Origin: Rhodobacter sp.
GTDB taxonomy: Bacteria; Pseudomonadota; Alphaproteobacteria; Rhodobacterales; Rhodobacteraceae
Length of the DNA: 64,000 nt
NCBI GenBank assembly: GCA_020250445.1
Contig: JADCEF010000073.1
Coordinates: 1-64,000 of the forward strand
Direction of reading: 5' to 3'
The notes beneath the pieces were generated by a model. That model did no database searches. It had not been told where the DNA came from and saw only the letters and a list, made by a program, of their open reading frames with translations. The translations under genes and the position numbers were made by a program. Of the stretch, positions 40,370 to 50,093 are shown one piece after another (positions within the stretch are counted from its first letter, which is position 1; each line of letters opens with the position of its first letter).

Positions 40370-40748
40370 CTTGGAACCAGAGTTCGGGCGGCCTGCCCCG
40401 CGCGGCCTCGGGGATCGCCGCCGCTGCCGCTTCGGGGAAGTTTTTTGAACGCTGCCTGCGCGCCCGGATCGCTCTTTGGGTGCTGCGGGCGCACCGAGAG
40501 GCTGCGATAGCCAGGGCTCTCAAGATACTTGCCGACGGTGCGCTCCTGCACCTCGATGCCGAAGGCGGTGGCAATCCGGCGCTGAAGGTCCTGCCTGCGC
40601 CAGCGCACCCCCCTGTCCAGCGCGGGGTCCGGGCCCGCCCCGACCCAGGCGCCGGGCTCCGCCATCTGGGCGGGCGAAAGGCGTGGAACCCGCACCCCAT
40701 TCCAACGGTCGGACAGTCCCGCCAGACCTTCGGCATTGTACCGGTGCC

Positions 40749-40799
40749 CGTTCGTCGGGGAAACTGTCCCCCGGACAGTTTCCTGATCCTTCTCACCCC
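40749..40799 (-). repeat. Palindromic insert a in the IS630 transposase
   Basis: On the minus strand it begins GGGGTGAGAAGGATC, has the stem AACTGTCC-GGG-GGACAGTT and ends CCCCGACGAACG. It inserts in frame after TLR of the HTH region. See insert c for the homologous copy. Confidence 0.8.
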
Positions 40800-40974
40800 G
40801 CAAGGTCTGCCGGTCCATTCCGCAGGTCTCGGCTGCCCGCGTCCGATCCACCCCCTCCAGCACCAGCGCCAAAGCCAGCATCCGGCGCGCCGCCTTGGCA
40901 TCCCGGCTCTTCCCCGCCGCCCCGCGCAACTTCCCCGCCGTCAGTTCCCGTCGCGTGATCTCGATCCCCGACAT

Positions 40975-41465
40975 CGCACCCCCCCTTTTGATGGACGGCT
41001 ATAGATTCAGAGAAAGAACTGCTTGGGAATCCCCCAGAGCCACATCAACGAACCGTTGGTATCCAGTGCCATGAAACAAGGGGTTGACGGCGATCATGAG
41101 AACAGGGTGATGAAAGGATCGTCCACGCCGCCTGCCGGACGCGGAAATTATCCTGATCCGTCGCACAGGCGGCTTGCCGCTCCGGGCGGACCCGGACACG
41201 CACCGCGTTTCCCAGCCCGGTCAGGGCCACGGTCGCATGAGGACCGTTCCCGCACGTGCAACGAATGATAGCGCCGGACCCGGCCAGGATGAAACGCCCG
41301 CCGGGGGCGGGGCGGCGCTGGCCGGGGGCTTTGGGCCCTGGCGGACCCGTGGCACGCGCAGCGCAGGTCGCGGGCGCTGGCCCCGGCCGCAATGCGTGGC
41401 CCGCGCGGAAGAGGTTCCTGCTTTTCAGTCAGCAGCCTTTGTGACTGGCGCGTTCCGGCCCCCCG
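40975..41465. other. Non-coding or degenerate stretch between IS630 remnant and hom
   Basis: No frame here has a recognisable domain. Short frames (for example minus 41045-41392) are GC-rich and featureless. The composition around 41000-41110 is less GC-rich than its surroundings, in keeping with an accessory junction. Confidence 0.4.
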
Positions 41466-42752
41466 TCACATCTCTTCGATCCGGATCGCCACGGGTTCGC
41501 CCACCAGCACGCCGGTGGCGGCGAAGCGGCCGATCGCGTGGGCGATGTCTTGGGGGGCGGCCTTGTGGGTGACGATCAGCACCGGGGCATGGGCACCAAG
41601 ATGGCCGTACTGGCGCATCCGGTCGATGGAAATGCCGGCATCGCCCAGGGCGGTGGCGATCTTGGCCAGCGCCCCCGGCCGGTCAAGCAGCGTCATGCGC
41701 AGGTAATGCGCGGCGGGGGTGGCGGCGGCGGCAGGGATCGGGGTGGCCAGCGTATGGGCGGGCTGGCCGAAGGTGGACAGGCGGCTGCCGCGCGCAATGT
41801 CGATCACATCGGCCATGACCGCGCTGGCCGTCGGCCCTTCGCCGGCACCTGCCCCGCGCAGCACGATCTGGCCCGCCGCATCGCCTTCCAGCACCACCAT
41901 GTTGGTGCCGCCCTGCAACTGGCCCAGCGGGCTGTCGGCGGGCACAAGGCAGGGCGTCATACGCTGTTCCAGCCCGCGCCCGGTGACCTGGGCCACGCCC
42001 AGAAGCTTGATCCGGAAGCCCAGATCGGCAGCGCGGCGGATATCCTCGATAGAGATTTTTCCAATCCCTTCAAGCTCTACCGCGGCGAAGCTGACCCGGG
42101 TTCCAAAGGCGATGGCGGCCAGCAGGCTGAGCTTGTGGGCCGCATCGATGCCGCCCACGTCCAGGGTGGGGTCCGCTTCCAGATACCCCAGGGCGCGGGC
42201 TTCTTCGAACACCGCATCATAGGGCAGGCCGGCAGAGTCCATCCGGGTCAGGATGTAGTTGCAGGTGCCGTTCAACACGCCCATGACGCGCCGGATACGG
42301 TTGCCCGCCAGCCCTTCGGTCAGCGCCTTGATTGCCGGGATGCCGCCCGCGACGGCGGCCTCGAAGCGGATGACATGGCCCTTGGCTTCGGCCGCTTCGG
42401 CAAGGGCCTGGCCATGATGGGCCAGCAGCGCCTTGTTGGCGCTGACCACATCCTTGCCCGCGGCGATGGCCGCTTCGGTGGCGTGTTTCGCCGCACCGTC
42501 CGCGCCGCCCATTACCTCGATGAACAGATCGACATCATCGCGGCGCGCCAGCGCCACCGGGTTGCTTTCCCAGGCAAAGGCGGACAGGTCCGCATCGCGG
42601 GACTTGCCGCGGTCGCGGGCCGAGACGGCGGCGATCTGTACCTGCCGCCCCGCGCGGGCCGCGATCAGGTCTGCGTGGCGCTGCACGATCTTGACCACGC
42701 CGATGCCGACCGTGCCAAGACCGGCGAGACCAAGGCGCAGGGGGGCGGGCAT
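41466..42752 (-). CDS. hom: Homoserine dehydrogenase
   Basis: A 428-residue NAD(P)-dependent enzyme reducing aspartate semialdehyde to homoserine for Met/Thr synthesis. The nucleotide-binding GLAGLGTVGIGVVKI is at about 8-22, SANKALLAHHG and the homoserine DH signature around GYLEADPTLDVGGIDAAHK lie in the catalytic domain, and a C-terminal ACT domain (LRMTLLDRPGALAKIATAL, about 340-358) is present. The ATG at 42752 follows GGAG. The gene is unrelated to photosynthesis and marks the start of housekeeping DNA. Confidence 0.95.
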   Translation of the reverse strand: MPAPLRLGLAGLGTVGIGVVKIVQRHADLIAARAGRQVQIAAVSARDRGKSRDADLSAFAWESNPVALARRDDVDLFIEVMGGADGAAKHATEAAIAAGKDVVSANKALLAHHGQALAEAAEAKGHVIRFEAAVAGGIPAIKALTEGLAGNRIRRVMGVLNGTCNYILTRMDSAGLPYDAVFEEARALGYLEADPTLDVGGIDAAHKLSLLAAIAFGTRVSFAAVELEGIGKISIEDIRRAADLGFRIKLLGVAQVTGRGLEQRMTPCLVPADSPLGQLQGGTNMVVLEGDAAGQIVLRGAGAGEGPTASAVMADVIDIARGSRLSTFGQPAHTLATPIPAAAATPAAHYLRMTLLDRPGALAKIATALGDAGISIDRMRQYGHLGAHAPVLIVTHKAAPQDIAHAIGRFAATGVLVGEPVAIRIEEM

Positions 42753-42821
42753 GGGCAACACTCCAGGGGTGGCTTTCGCCGCCCTGTTAGCGGGTTGCGT
42801 CCGGGCTTGCAACAAAGCGGA

Positions 42822-43118
42822 TCACGGGGTGCAGGCGGTGATGGCCGCGTCCAGCCGTGCCCGCGTTTCGGGATCGGTCGCGGAGGCGGGCAGGGCGGCG
42901 GCGCGGGCCTGCAGCACCGCCGCGCGCGACCTGAGGGCGGCGGCATCGGTTTCGGTCAGGGACGGCGGATTGCCAGCGGCCACAACCTCGTCCAGCGGCC
43001 TGATCGGCGGAAAGCTGCCGGGACCAGGAGGCTGGCGGGCGGATTCGAAATCGGGCGGCGGGGTGCAGGCCGCCAACAGCAGGGCGACCGGAACAAGAAG
43101 GCGGTCCAACAGCGTCAT
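42822..43118 (-). CDS. Small putative lipoprotein
   Basis: A 98-residue protein with a lipoprotein signal, MTLLDRLLVPVALLLAAC followed by TPPPDFES; the lipobox is LLAAC. The mature part is rich in Ala and Pro, with LDEVVAAGNPPSLTETDAAALRSRAAVL. It resembles short alphaproteobacterial lipoproteins found near hom, of unknown function. The ATG at 43118 is preferred because the longer frame from 43145 adds a charged leader before the signal. Confidence 0.7.
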   Translation of the reverse strand: MTLLDRLLVPVALLLAACTPPPDFESARQPPGPGSFPPIRPLDEVVAAGNPPSLTETDAAALRSRAAVLQARAAALPASATDPETRARLDAAITACTP

Positions 43119-43555
43119 GCGCCATCCATAGAGGCGCAGACGCAAGGGGGCAAGTGCACTGCGGGGTGTGTCACCGGGCCCCGGCGCAGGGGATGATCGC
43201 GATCACTGCCCGGCCCCGGTTGTCACCCGCAGGCAGGGTTTCAGGGCATCCGGCTGCTGCCGGTTTCCGATCAGCAAGACGGCAGCGCCATCCGCTGCGG
43301 CTGACCGGCAGCCAAGCAGCCTCTGGCTGGGCTGATCGGTGGGGCAATCACCCCCGCGGTCAGGGGCGGAGGCACCGCCAGAACGGTGAAGACCGGCCGT
43401 TGCGGGCACGGGCCGGGCTGCCTGCGCAGGCGCAGCGGCCCGGCAGATTGCGGCGCTTGCGGTCCAGAAATCCCTGCATCAATCCCGGAAAAGGACGCGT
43501 ATGCTGGGCGCAGACACAGCGCATCAGGCCCTGATGCCCCCGCCGGAGGACCCGC
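43119..43555. other. Intergenic stretch between lipoprotein gene and glutamate dehydrogenase
   Basis: Frames here (such as plus 43154-43534) are rich in Arg and Gly with no domain and poor codon usage. The region presumably holds the promoter of the dehydrogenase. No other feature is supported. Confidence 0.4.
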
Positions 43556-44986
43556 ATGACACCCGCTGCCGAACCAAGCTTTCGCGACTCTGTCGATCTG
43601 ATGTTCAACCGCGCCGTCGCGCTGATGGATTTGGGACCGGGGCTGGAGCAGAAGATCCGCGTCTGCAATTCCACCTACACGGTGCGCTTCGGCGTGCGGC
43701 TGCGCGGCAAGATCGAAACCTTCACCGGCTACCGGTCGGTGCATTCCGAACATATGGAACCGGTCAAGGGCGGCATCCGCTTTGCCCCGTCGGTGAACCA
43801 GGACGAGGTCGAGGCGCTGGCCGCACTGATGACCTATAAATGCGCGCTGGTGGAAACGCCCTTTGGCGGATCGAAGGGCGGTCTGTGCATTGACCCGCGT
43901 GCCTGGGAGCCGCACGAGCTGGAACAGATCACCCGGCGCTTTGCCTATGAGCTGATCAAGCGCGACCTGATCAACCCGGCCCAGAACGTGCCTGCCCCCG
44001 ACATGGGCACGGGCGAACGTGAAATGGCCTGGATCGCCGACCAATATGCGCGCATGAACACCACCGACATCAACGCCAAAGCCTGCGTCACCGGCAAGCC
44101 GCTGAATGCGGGCGGCATTCAGGGCCGCATCGAGGCGACCGGGCGGGGGGTGCAATATGCGCTGCGCGAGTTCTTCCGCCACCCCGAGGATTCCGCGCAG
44201 GCCGGGCTTTCGGGCGGGCTGGAAGGCAAACGCGTGATCGTGCAGGGCCTTGGCAACGTGGGGTACCATGTGGCGAAGTTCCTGAGCGAGGAGGATGGGG
44301 CCGTCATCACCGGCATCATCGAGCGCGACGGCGCGGTGCACAGCGATCTTGGGCTGGATGTGGACCGGGTCCGGCAGTGGATGGACGCGCATGGCACGAT
44401 CAGGGGCTATCCCGGGGCTTTCTTCCTGGCGAACGGGGCCAGCCTGCTGGAGGCGGACTGCGACATCCTGATCCCGGCAGCGATGGAGGGGGTCATCCAC
44501 CTGGGCAATGCCGCCGCCATCCGCGCGCCGCTGATCATCGAGGCGGCCAATGGCCCCGTCACCTTCGGCGCGGATGAGATTCTGCGCCACAGGGGCAAGG
44601 TCATCATTCCAGACCTGTATGCCAATGCGGGCGGGGTGACGGCAAGTTACTTCGAATGGGTCAAGAACCTGTCGCATATCCGCTTTGGCCGCCTGCAGCG
44701 CCGCGCCGAAGAGGCGCGCCACCAGCTGCTGGTGAACGAACTGGAACGGCTGTCGGCCGATAAGGGCCTGGGCTGGACGCTGTCGCCCGGCTTCAAGGAC
44801 AGCTATCTGCGCGGCGCGGGAGAGCTGGATCTGGTGCGATCCGGTCTGGATGACACGATGCGCGCGGCCTATCAGGCGATTCGCGAGCTTTGGCACGGGC
44901 GCGACGATGTGCACGATCTGCGGGTTGCGGCCTATGTCGTCTCCATCGGCCGGGTGGCGGCGACGTATGTCTCCAAGGGGCTGTAA
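43556..44986 (+). CDS. Glu/Leu/Phe/Val-type (glutamate) dehydrogenase
   Basis: A 476-residue amino-acid dehydrogenase, most likely glutamate dehydrogenase, interconverting glutamate and 2-oxoglutarate. PVKGGIRFAPSVNQDEVEAL contains the substrate-binding Lys, ALVETPFGGSKGGL follows, then the catalytic region PAPDMGTGEREMAWIADQY, and the Rossmann motif VQGLGNVGYHVAKFL at about 224-238. Length and a C-terminal extension suit the NAD-type alphaproteobacterial enzymes. Cofactor preference cannot be fixed from the motif. Confidence 0.9.
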   Translation: MTPAAEPSFRDSVDLMFNRAVALMDLGPGLEQKIRVCNSTYTVRFGVRLRGKIETFTGYRSVHSEHMEPVKGGIRFAPSVNQDEVEALAALMTYKCALVETPFGGSKGGLCIDPRAWEPHELEQITRRFAYELIKRDLINPAQNVPAPDMGTGEREMAWIADQYARMNTTDINAKACVTGKPLNAGGIQGRIEATGRGVQYALREFFRHPEDSAQAGLSGGLEGKRVIVQGLGNVGYHVAKFLSEEDGAVITGIIERDGAVHSDLGLDVDRVRQWMDAHGTIRGYPGAFFLANGASLLEADCDILIPAAMEGVIHLGNAAAIRAPLIIEAANGPVTFGADEILRHRGKVIIPDLYANAGGVTASYFEWVKNLSHIRFGRLQRRAEEARHQLLVNELERLSADKGLGWTLSPGFKDSYLRGAGELDLVRSGLDDTMRAAYQAIRELWHGRDDVHDLRVAAYVVSIGRVAATYVSKGL

Positions 44987-45063
44987 GGCTGGCGGCTGCT
45001 GTCGGTTTTTGACAGCAGGCCTGCGGTAACGGTGGCCCGTCAACCGGGGAGGCGCGTTGAACC

Positions 45064-45495
45064 ATGTCAAACTGGATCACGGTTGCATCGGCGGATCATG
45101 CGGCAGTCGGGCTGGCGCAGGGCTTCATTCAGGTCAGCCACGGCAAATCCGCGCCGCTGCGGCGCATCAGGCCGGGGGATGTCGTGGCCATTTATTCGCC
45201 CGTGCAGGTTTACGGCAGCCGGGACGGGCTGCAATCCTTCACCGCGCTGGGCCGGGTGCAGCCGGGAGAGCCCTATCAGGGCCGGATGGACGGCGGCTTT
45301 TCCCCGTTCCGCCGCGATGTGGCCTGGTGGCCGGCCCGGCCTGTGCGCATCGGTCTGCTGCGTGAGCGGTTGTCCTTCACCGCCGGAAAGACGAACTGGG
45401 GTGCGCCGTTGCGTTTTGGTCTGTTGCGGGTCGAGGATGCCGATATGGCCATCATCGCCGCCGCCATGGACTGTGCCGCGCCCTTCGGTGCGTGA
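45064..45495 (+). CDS. EVE-domain (UPF0310-type) protein
   Basis: A 143-residue single-domain protein starting MSNWITVASADHAAVGLAQG, with HGKSAPLRRIRPGDVVAIYSP and FTALGRV, the EVE/PUA-like fold that binds modified bases in nucleic acid. Members act in RNA modification contexts or as modified-DNA readers. It stands alone with its own hairpin terminator and has no restriction gene nearby. Confidence 0.85.
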   Translation: MSNWITVASADHAAVGLAQGFIQVSHGKSAPLRRIRPGDVVAIYSPVQVYGSRDGLQSFTALGRVQPGEPYQGRMDGGFSPFRRDVAWWPARPVRIGLLRERLSFTAGKTNWGAPLRFGLLRVEDADMAIIAAAMDCAAPFGA

Positions 45496-45512
45496 CGCCC
45501 TGTGCTTTGCGT

Positions 45513-45533
45513 CTGCGACACCTTGTGTCGCAG
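45513..45533 (+). terminator. Hairpin after the EVE gene
   Basis: CTGCGACAC (45513-45521) pairs with GTGTCGCAG (45525-45533) around CTT, a 9-bp stem. It lies 18 bases after the stop. No U tract follows, so termination may need Rho. Confidence 0.55.
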
Positions 45534-45618
45534 GGGGCAAAGCCGCCCCAATGCAAACCGGTCATTGCACATCGCCGGGGATCGCGCTTCACTGCGGCGC
45601 GGCAGAAGAGGCGGATCG

Positions 45619-46869
45619 ATGCGATATTCCGGGCTGAAGGTCATCACCGAAGGCTTGTTCGGCAACACAGGGTGGCGGCCCGCCTGGCGCGATCCGGCAC
45701 CGAAGCCTGAGTATGACGTGATCATCATCGGTGGCGGCGGGCATGGCCTGTCGACGGCCTATTACCTGGCGAAGAACCACGGGCTGACCAATATCGCGGT
45801 GCTGGAAAAGGGCTGGATCGGGTCCGGGAACATCGGGCGCAACACCACAATCGTCCGCGCCAACTACTTTCTGCCGGGCAACAGCGAATTCTACAGCCAT
45901 TCCCTGAAGCTGTGGGAAGGGCTGGAGGCCGACCTGAACTACAACGTCATGCATTCGCAGCGCGGGCTGATCAACCTGTTCCATTCCGATGGCCAGCGCG
46001 ATGCCTTTGCGCGGCGCGGCAATGCGATGATCAACCAGGGCGATGACGCGATCCTGCTGGACCGCGAGGGGGTGCGCGAACATCTGCCCTACCTCGATTT
46101 CGAACAGACGCGCTTTCCGATCTATGGCGGCCTTTTGCATCCGCGCGGCGGCTCGGCCCGGCATGATGCCGTGGCCTGGGGCTATGCGCGCGGGGCCGAC
46201 CGGCGCGGGGTCGATCTGATCCAGAACTGCGAAGTGACCGGAATCGACATTGAAGACGGTGCCGTGCGCGGGGTGCAGACCACGCGGGGCGCGATCCGCG
46301 CGCGCAAGGTGGGCATCATCGTGGCGGGCCGGTCGGGGCAGGTGGCGGCAATGGCAGGCATGCGCCTGCCGGTGGAAAGCCACATCCTGCAGGCCTTCGT
46401 GACCGAGGGGCTGAAGCCCGTCATCAACCATGTCGTCAGCTTCGGCATGGGGCATTTCTACATCAGCCAGTCCGACAAGGGCGGGCTGGTCTTTGGCGGT
46501 GATCTGGATTTCTACGCCAGCTACGCCAGCCGGGGAAACCTGCCGATGGTGGAACATGTGATGGAGGCAGGCATGACGCTGATGCCGATGATCGGGCGGG
46601 CAAAGGTGCTGCGGTCCTGGGGCGGGATCATGGACATGACGCCGGACGGATCGCCCATCATCGACCGCACCCATATCGACGGGCTGTTCATCGACTGCGG
46701 CTGGAACTACGGCGGGTTCAAGGCGGTGCCGGCCTCGGGCTGGTGCATGGCGCATCTGATGGCCACCGGCCAGCCGCACGAGGTTGCTCGCCGCTTCCGC
46801 CTTGACCGCTTTGCCACCGGGCATCTTCTGGACGAAGAAGGCACCGGCAGCCAGCACAACCTGCATTGA
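45619..46869 (+). CDS. soxB: Sarcosine oxidase subunit beta
   Basis: A 416-residue flavoprotein subunit of heterotetrameric sarcosine oxidase, which oxidises N-methylglycine to glycine and transfers the methyl to tetrahydrofolate. FAD motif VIIIGGGGHGLSTAYYLAKN is at about 34-53; GRNTTIVRANYF and YGGFKAVPASGWCMA follow. The ATG at 45619 has a GAAGAGGCGG ribosome site. First gene of a soxBDAG operon. Confidence 0.94.
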   Translation: MRYSGLKVITEGLFGNTGWRPAWRDPAPKPEYDVIIIGGGGHGLSTAYYLAKNHGLTNIAVLEKGWIGSGNIGRNTTIVRANYFLPGNSEFYSHSLKLWEGLEADLNYNVMHSQRGLINLFHSDGQRDAFARRGNAMINQGDDAILLDREGVREHLPYLDFEQTRFPIYGGLLHPRGGSARHDAVAWGYARGADRRGVDLIQNCEVTGIDIEDGAVRGVQTTRGAIRARKVGIIVAGRSGQVAAMAGMRLPVESHILQAFVTEGLKPVINHVVSFGMGHFYISQSDKGGLVFGGDLDFYASYASRGNLPMVEHVMEAGMTLMPMIGRAKVLRSWGGIMDMTPDGSPIIDRTHIDGLFIDCGWNYGGFKAVPASGWCMAHLMATGQPHEVARRFRLDRFATGHLLDEEGTGSQHNLH

Positions 46870-46881
46870 AGGCCGACGGAA

Positions 46882-47178
46882 ATGCGCATCCCCTGCCCCC
46901 TGTGCGGCCCCCGCGACCGGCGCGAGTTCTACTACTACGGCGCGGAAGATTACCTGCGCCGCCCCGCCCCCGATGCCCCGCCCCAGGCCTGGGACGATTA
47001 CCTGCATCTGCGCGACAACCCGGCGGGGGTCACCAGGGACCTTTGGTATCACGAAACCGGCTGCACCGCCTGGCTTCTGGTCACGCGCAACACAGTCACA
47101 CACGAGATCCTTGAGGTCGCGCTGGTGGCCGGGCGCAGCGTGCCCAAACCCGCCCGCGGGCGGAGGGCCGCGCCATGA
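46882..47178 (+). CDS. soxD: Sarcosine oxidase subunit delta
   Basis: A 98-residue zinc-binding subunit. The zinc ligands are in IPCPLCGPRDRREF at the N-terminus plus the later YHETGC motif. It is needed for the active heterotetramer. The stop overlaps soxA (ATGA). Confidence 0.93.
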   Translation: MRIPCPLCGPRDRREFYYYGAEDYLRRPAPDAPPQAWDDYLHLRDNPAGVTRDLWYHETGCTAWLLVTRNTVTHEILEVALVAGRSVPKPARGRRAAP

Positions 47179-50093
47179 GGGTTGCGGGCAAGGGTCTGGT
47201 CGACCGCAGCACGACGGTCAGCTTTCGCTTTGACGGGCAATCCCTTGCCGGGCACCCCGGCGACACGCTGGCCTCTGCCCTGCTGGCCAATGGCGTGAAA
47301 CTGGTGGGGCGCAGCTTCAAATACCACCGCCCGCGCGGCGTGCTGACCGCCGGGTCGGAAGAGCCGAATGCGCTGGTCGAGGTTTTGGAGGGCAATCAGC
47401 AAACCCCGAACGTCCGCGCCACGGTGCAGGAGATTTACGAAGGGCTAAGCGCGCAAAGCCAGAACCGCTGGCCGTCGCTGCGCCACGACCTGTTGTCGGT
47501 GAACGATCTGGCCGCCCCCTTTCTGAGTGCCGGCTTTTACTACAAGACCTTCATGTGGCCGCGCGCCTTCTGGGAAAAGCTGTATGAACCGGCAATTCGC
47601 CGCGCCGCCGGGCTGGGCCGGCTGTCGGGCCGTCACGACGGGGCGGTCTATGAAAAAGCCTGGGCGCATTGCGATCTGCTGGTGATCGGGTCCGGCCCCA
47701 CCGGGCTGATGGCGGCGCTGACCGCCGCGCGGGCCGGGGCCGATGTGATCCTGGCCGATGAAGACGCCCGCATGGGCGGCCGCCTGCTGGCCGAGACGGG
47801 GCAGGTCGGCGGGCAGTCCGGGCCGGACTGGGTGGCGGGCGTGCTGGCGGAACTGGCCGCCCTGCCGAATGTGCGGCTGATGACCCGGACCACGGTGACG
47901 GGGGCCTATGATGACGGCACCTTCGGCGCGCTCGAACGGGTGGGCCTGCACCTTGCGCCGCAGGCCGATCTGCCGCGCGAATGCTTCTGGCGGATCGTGG
48001 CGCGGCGGACCGTGCTGGCGGCGGGCGCGCTGGAACGCCCTGTTGCGTTTCGCAACAACGACCGGCCCGGCATCATGCTGGCCAGTGCGATCCGCACCTA
48101 CCTCAACCGCTATGGTGTGGCGGCGGGGCAGTGCGTGACACTGTTTGCCAACAGCGATGCCGCCCGCCAGACCGCGCGCGATCTGCATGCGGCCGGCATC
48201 CGCGTGGCCGGGGTGATCGACCCGCGCCCGGATGCCGCGGAAGCGGAAGAGTTTCCGGTCTATGCCGGGGCCGAGGTGATCGACACGGCGGGCCGTCTTG
48301 CGCTGTCGGAAATCACCATCCGCCACAAGGGCAGCGTGACCCGGATCGAGACCGACCTTCTGGGCCTGTCGGGGGGGTGGAACCCGACACTGCATCTGAC
48401 CTGCCACATGAATGGCCGCCCGATCTGGTCGCCCGAGATTGCCGCCTTTGTTCCCGCGCCCAACGCCGTGCCGGGGCTGATCCCTGCAGGCAGCGCGGCG
48501 GGCGTGTTTTCCACCGCGCGCTGTCTGGCCGATGGCGTGGCGGCGGCGCGCCGCGCGCTGGCCGAGATCGGGCAACGCGCCCCCGATGTGCCGGTCCCCG
48601 AGGCCGAGGACGGCACCTATGAGTTGCAGCCCCTCTGGGCGGTGCCGGGCAAGGGGCGGGCCTGGCTGGATTTCGCCAATGACGTGACGGTCAAGGACGT
48701 CCGTCTTTCGGCGCAGGAAAACTTCCGCTCGGTCGAGCATATGAAGCGCTATACCACGCAAGGAATGGCGCCTGATCAGGGCAAGAATTCCAATGTGGCG
48801 GCGCTGGCGGTTCTGGCGGATGCCACGGGGCGGGGCATTCCCGAAACCGGCACCACCACCTTCCGCCCGCCGTTCAGCCCGGTGTCGATCGCCGCCATGG
48901 GCGCGGGCGGACGGGCGACGGGCTTTGCGCCGCAACGCTTCCTGACCAGCGATCAGGCCAGCCGCGACCGGGGTGCCCCGATGATCGAGGCGGGGCTGTG
49001 GTACCGGCCCAGCTACTTCCCCCGTCCCGGCGAAACCACCTGGCGCGAGGCCTGCGACCGCGAGGTGACGATGGTGCGCACCTCTGTCGGGGTGACCGAT
49101 GTCTCCACCCTGGGCAAGATCGACATCCAGGGTGCGGATGCGGCGCGCTTTCTGGACCTGGTTTATACCAACACCTTCTCGACCCTGCCGCTGGGCCGGG
49201 TGCGCTACGGGCTGATGCTGCGCGAAGACGGCATGGTGCTGGATGACGGCACCACGGCGCGGCTGGGCGAGCATCATTTCCTGATGACAACCACCACAGC
49301 CGCCGCAGGCCAGGTGATGCGGCATCTGGATTTCGTGCAGCAGGCGTTTTGCGCCGCATGGGATGTGCGGACGGTTTCCGTGACCGAAACCTGGGCACAG
49401 TTCGCCGTGGCCGGCCCGCTGGCGCGCCGGCTGCTGTCCGGTTTTCTGGAAACGCCCGCCGGTCTGCCCTTCATGGGCTGCGCGGCGGTGCGTCTGGGCG
49501 GGGTGGCGGCGCGGCTGTTCCGCATCTCTTTCTCGGGCGAGGAAGGATACGAGATTGCCGTGCCTGCCCGCTATGGCGAGGCGCTGTTTCGCGATCTTGT
49601 GGCGCGGGCCGAGACGCTTGGGGGCGGTGCCTATGGGATGGAGGCGCTGAATGTGCTGCGCATCGAAAAGGGCTTTATCACCCATGCCGAGATTCACGGG
49701 CGGGTGACGGCCTTTGACATCGGCCTGGACAGGATGGTCAGCCCCGCAAAGGACTGCATCGGCAAGGCTGCCTCGCGCCGCCCCGGCCTGACGGGGCCGG
49801 AGCGCGAGCAGCTGGTGGGCCTGCGGTCGAAATCCGGGGCGGCGATCAGTGCCGGGGCGCATCTGTTCACGCCGGGCGATACGGTCGGGCGGGCAACCGA
49901 TCAGGGCTATGTCACTTCGGTGGGCTTTTCGCCCACGCTGGGGGCCTGGCTGGCGCTTGGGTTCCTGAAGAACGGGCGCGCCCGGATCGGCGAGACCGTG
50001 CGGCTGGTCGATCATCTGCGCGGCATCGATGTGCTGTGCGAGGTGGCCGATCCGGTGTTCCACGACAGGGAAGGGGTGAAGCTGCGTGCCTGA
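47175..50093 (+). CDS. soxA: Sarcosine oxidase subunit alpha
   Basis: A 972-residue subunit. The N-terminal part has a 2Fe-2S-ferredoxin-like segment (FKYHRPRGVLTAGSEEPNAL) followed by a NAD-binding Rossmann domain, VIGSGPTGLMAALTAARAG at about 171-189. The C-terminal third, from about residue 600, is a glycine-cleavage T-protein-like folate domain (RTSVGVTDVSTLGKIDIQG, SGEEGYEIAVPA) that accepts the one-carbon unit. It overlaps soxG by 8 bases. Confidence 0.95.
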   Translation: MRVAGKGLVDRSTTVSFRFDGQSLAGHPGDTLASALLANGVKLVGRSFKYHRPRGVLTAGSEEPNALVEVLEGNQQTPNVRATVQEIYEGLSAQSQNRWPSLRHDLLSVNDLAAPFLSAGFYYKTFMWPRAFWEKLYEPAIRRAAGLGRLSGRHDGAVYEKAWAHCDLLVIGSGPTGLMAALTAARAGADVILADEDARMGGRLLAETGQVGGQSGPDWVAGVLAELAALPNVRLMTRTTVTGAYDDGTFGALERVGLHLAPQADLPRECFWRIVARRTVLAAGALERPVAFRNNDRPGIMLASAIRTYLNRYGVAAGQCVTLFANSDAARQTARDLHAAGIRVAGVIDPRPDAAEAEEFPVYAGAEVIDTAGRLALSEITIRHKGSVTRIETDLLGLSGGWNPTLHLTCHMNGRPIWSPEIAAFVPAPNAVPGLIPAGSAAGVFSTARCLADGVAAARRALAEIGQRAPDVPVPEAEDGTYELQPLWAVPGKGRAWLDFANDVTVKDVRLSAQENFRSVEHMKRYTTQGMAPDQGKNSNVAALAVLADATGRGIPETGTTTFRPPFSPVSIAAMGAGGRATGFAPQRFLTSDQASRDRGAPMIEAGLWYRPSYFPRPGETTWREACDREVTMVRTSVGVTDVSTLGKIDIQGADAARFLDLVYTNTFSTLPLGRVRYGLMLREDGMVLDDGTTARLGEHHFLMTTTTAAAGQVMRHLDFVQQAFCAAWDVRTVSVTETWAQFAVAGPLARRLLSGFLETPAGLPFMGCAAVRLGGVAARLFRISFSGEEGYEIAVPARYGEALFRDLVARAETLGGGAYGMEALNVLRIEKGFITHAEIHGRVTAFDIGLDRMVSPAKDCIGKAASRRPGLTGPEREQLVGLRSKSGAAISAGAHLFTPGDTVGRATDQGYVTSVGFSPTLGAWLALGFLKNGRARIGETVRLVDHLRGIDVLCEVADPVFHDREGVKLRA

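Larger units (their letters stand above)
39794..40974 (-). pseudogene. IS630-family transposase, interrupted by palindromic inserts
   Basis: The frame starts MSGIEITRRELTAGKLRGAA, continues through the HTH (ALVLEGVDRTRAAETCGMDR) and RYNAEGLAGLSDRW, and ends LLTLPPYSPELNPVENVW, RANWLAISVFDS, SITERSWAQFS. It changes frame near the A-rich tract at 40440-40450 and at the palindromes 40330-40369 and 40069-40118; a third palindrome at 40749-40799 is inserted in frame. The insert at 40330 falls where the first catalytic Asp should follow LWFQ, and the second reads LVLHGAGWH with His instead of Asp. The last Glu (PVEN) remains. The element is therefore inactive. Confidence 0.85.

Noticed and set aside
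41045-41392. A 115-codon minus-strand frame between the IS630 remnant and hom
   Set aside because: It contains some protein-like text but no recognisable motif, start context or codon pattern; too weak to list as a gene.
43154-43534. A 126-codon plus-strand frame before the glutamate dehydrogenase gene
   Set aside because: Low-complexity Arg/Gly composition, no domain and no ribosome site.
43271-45070. A 599-codon minus-strand frame opposite the glutamate dehydrogenase gene
   Set aside because: Antisense shadow of a well-conserved gene.
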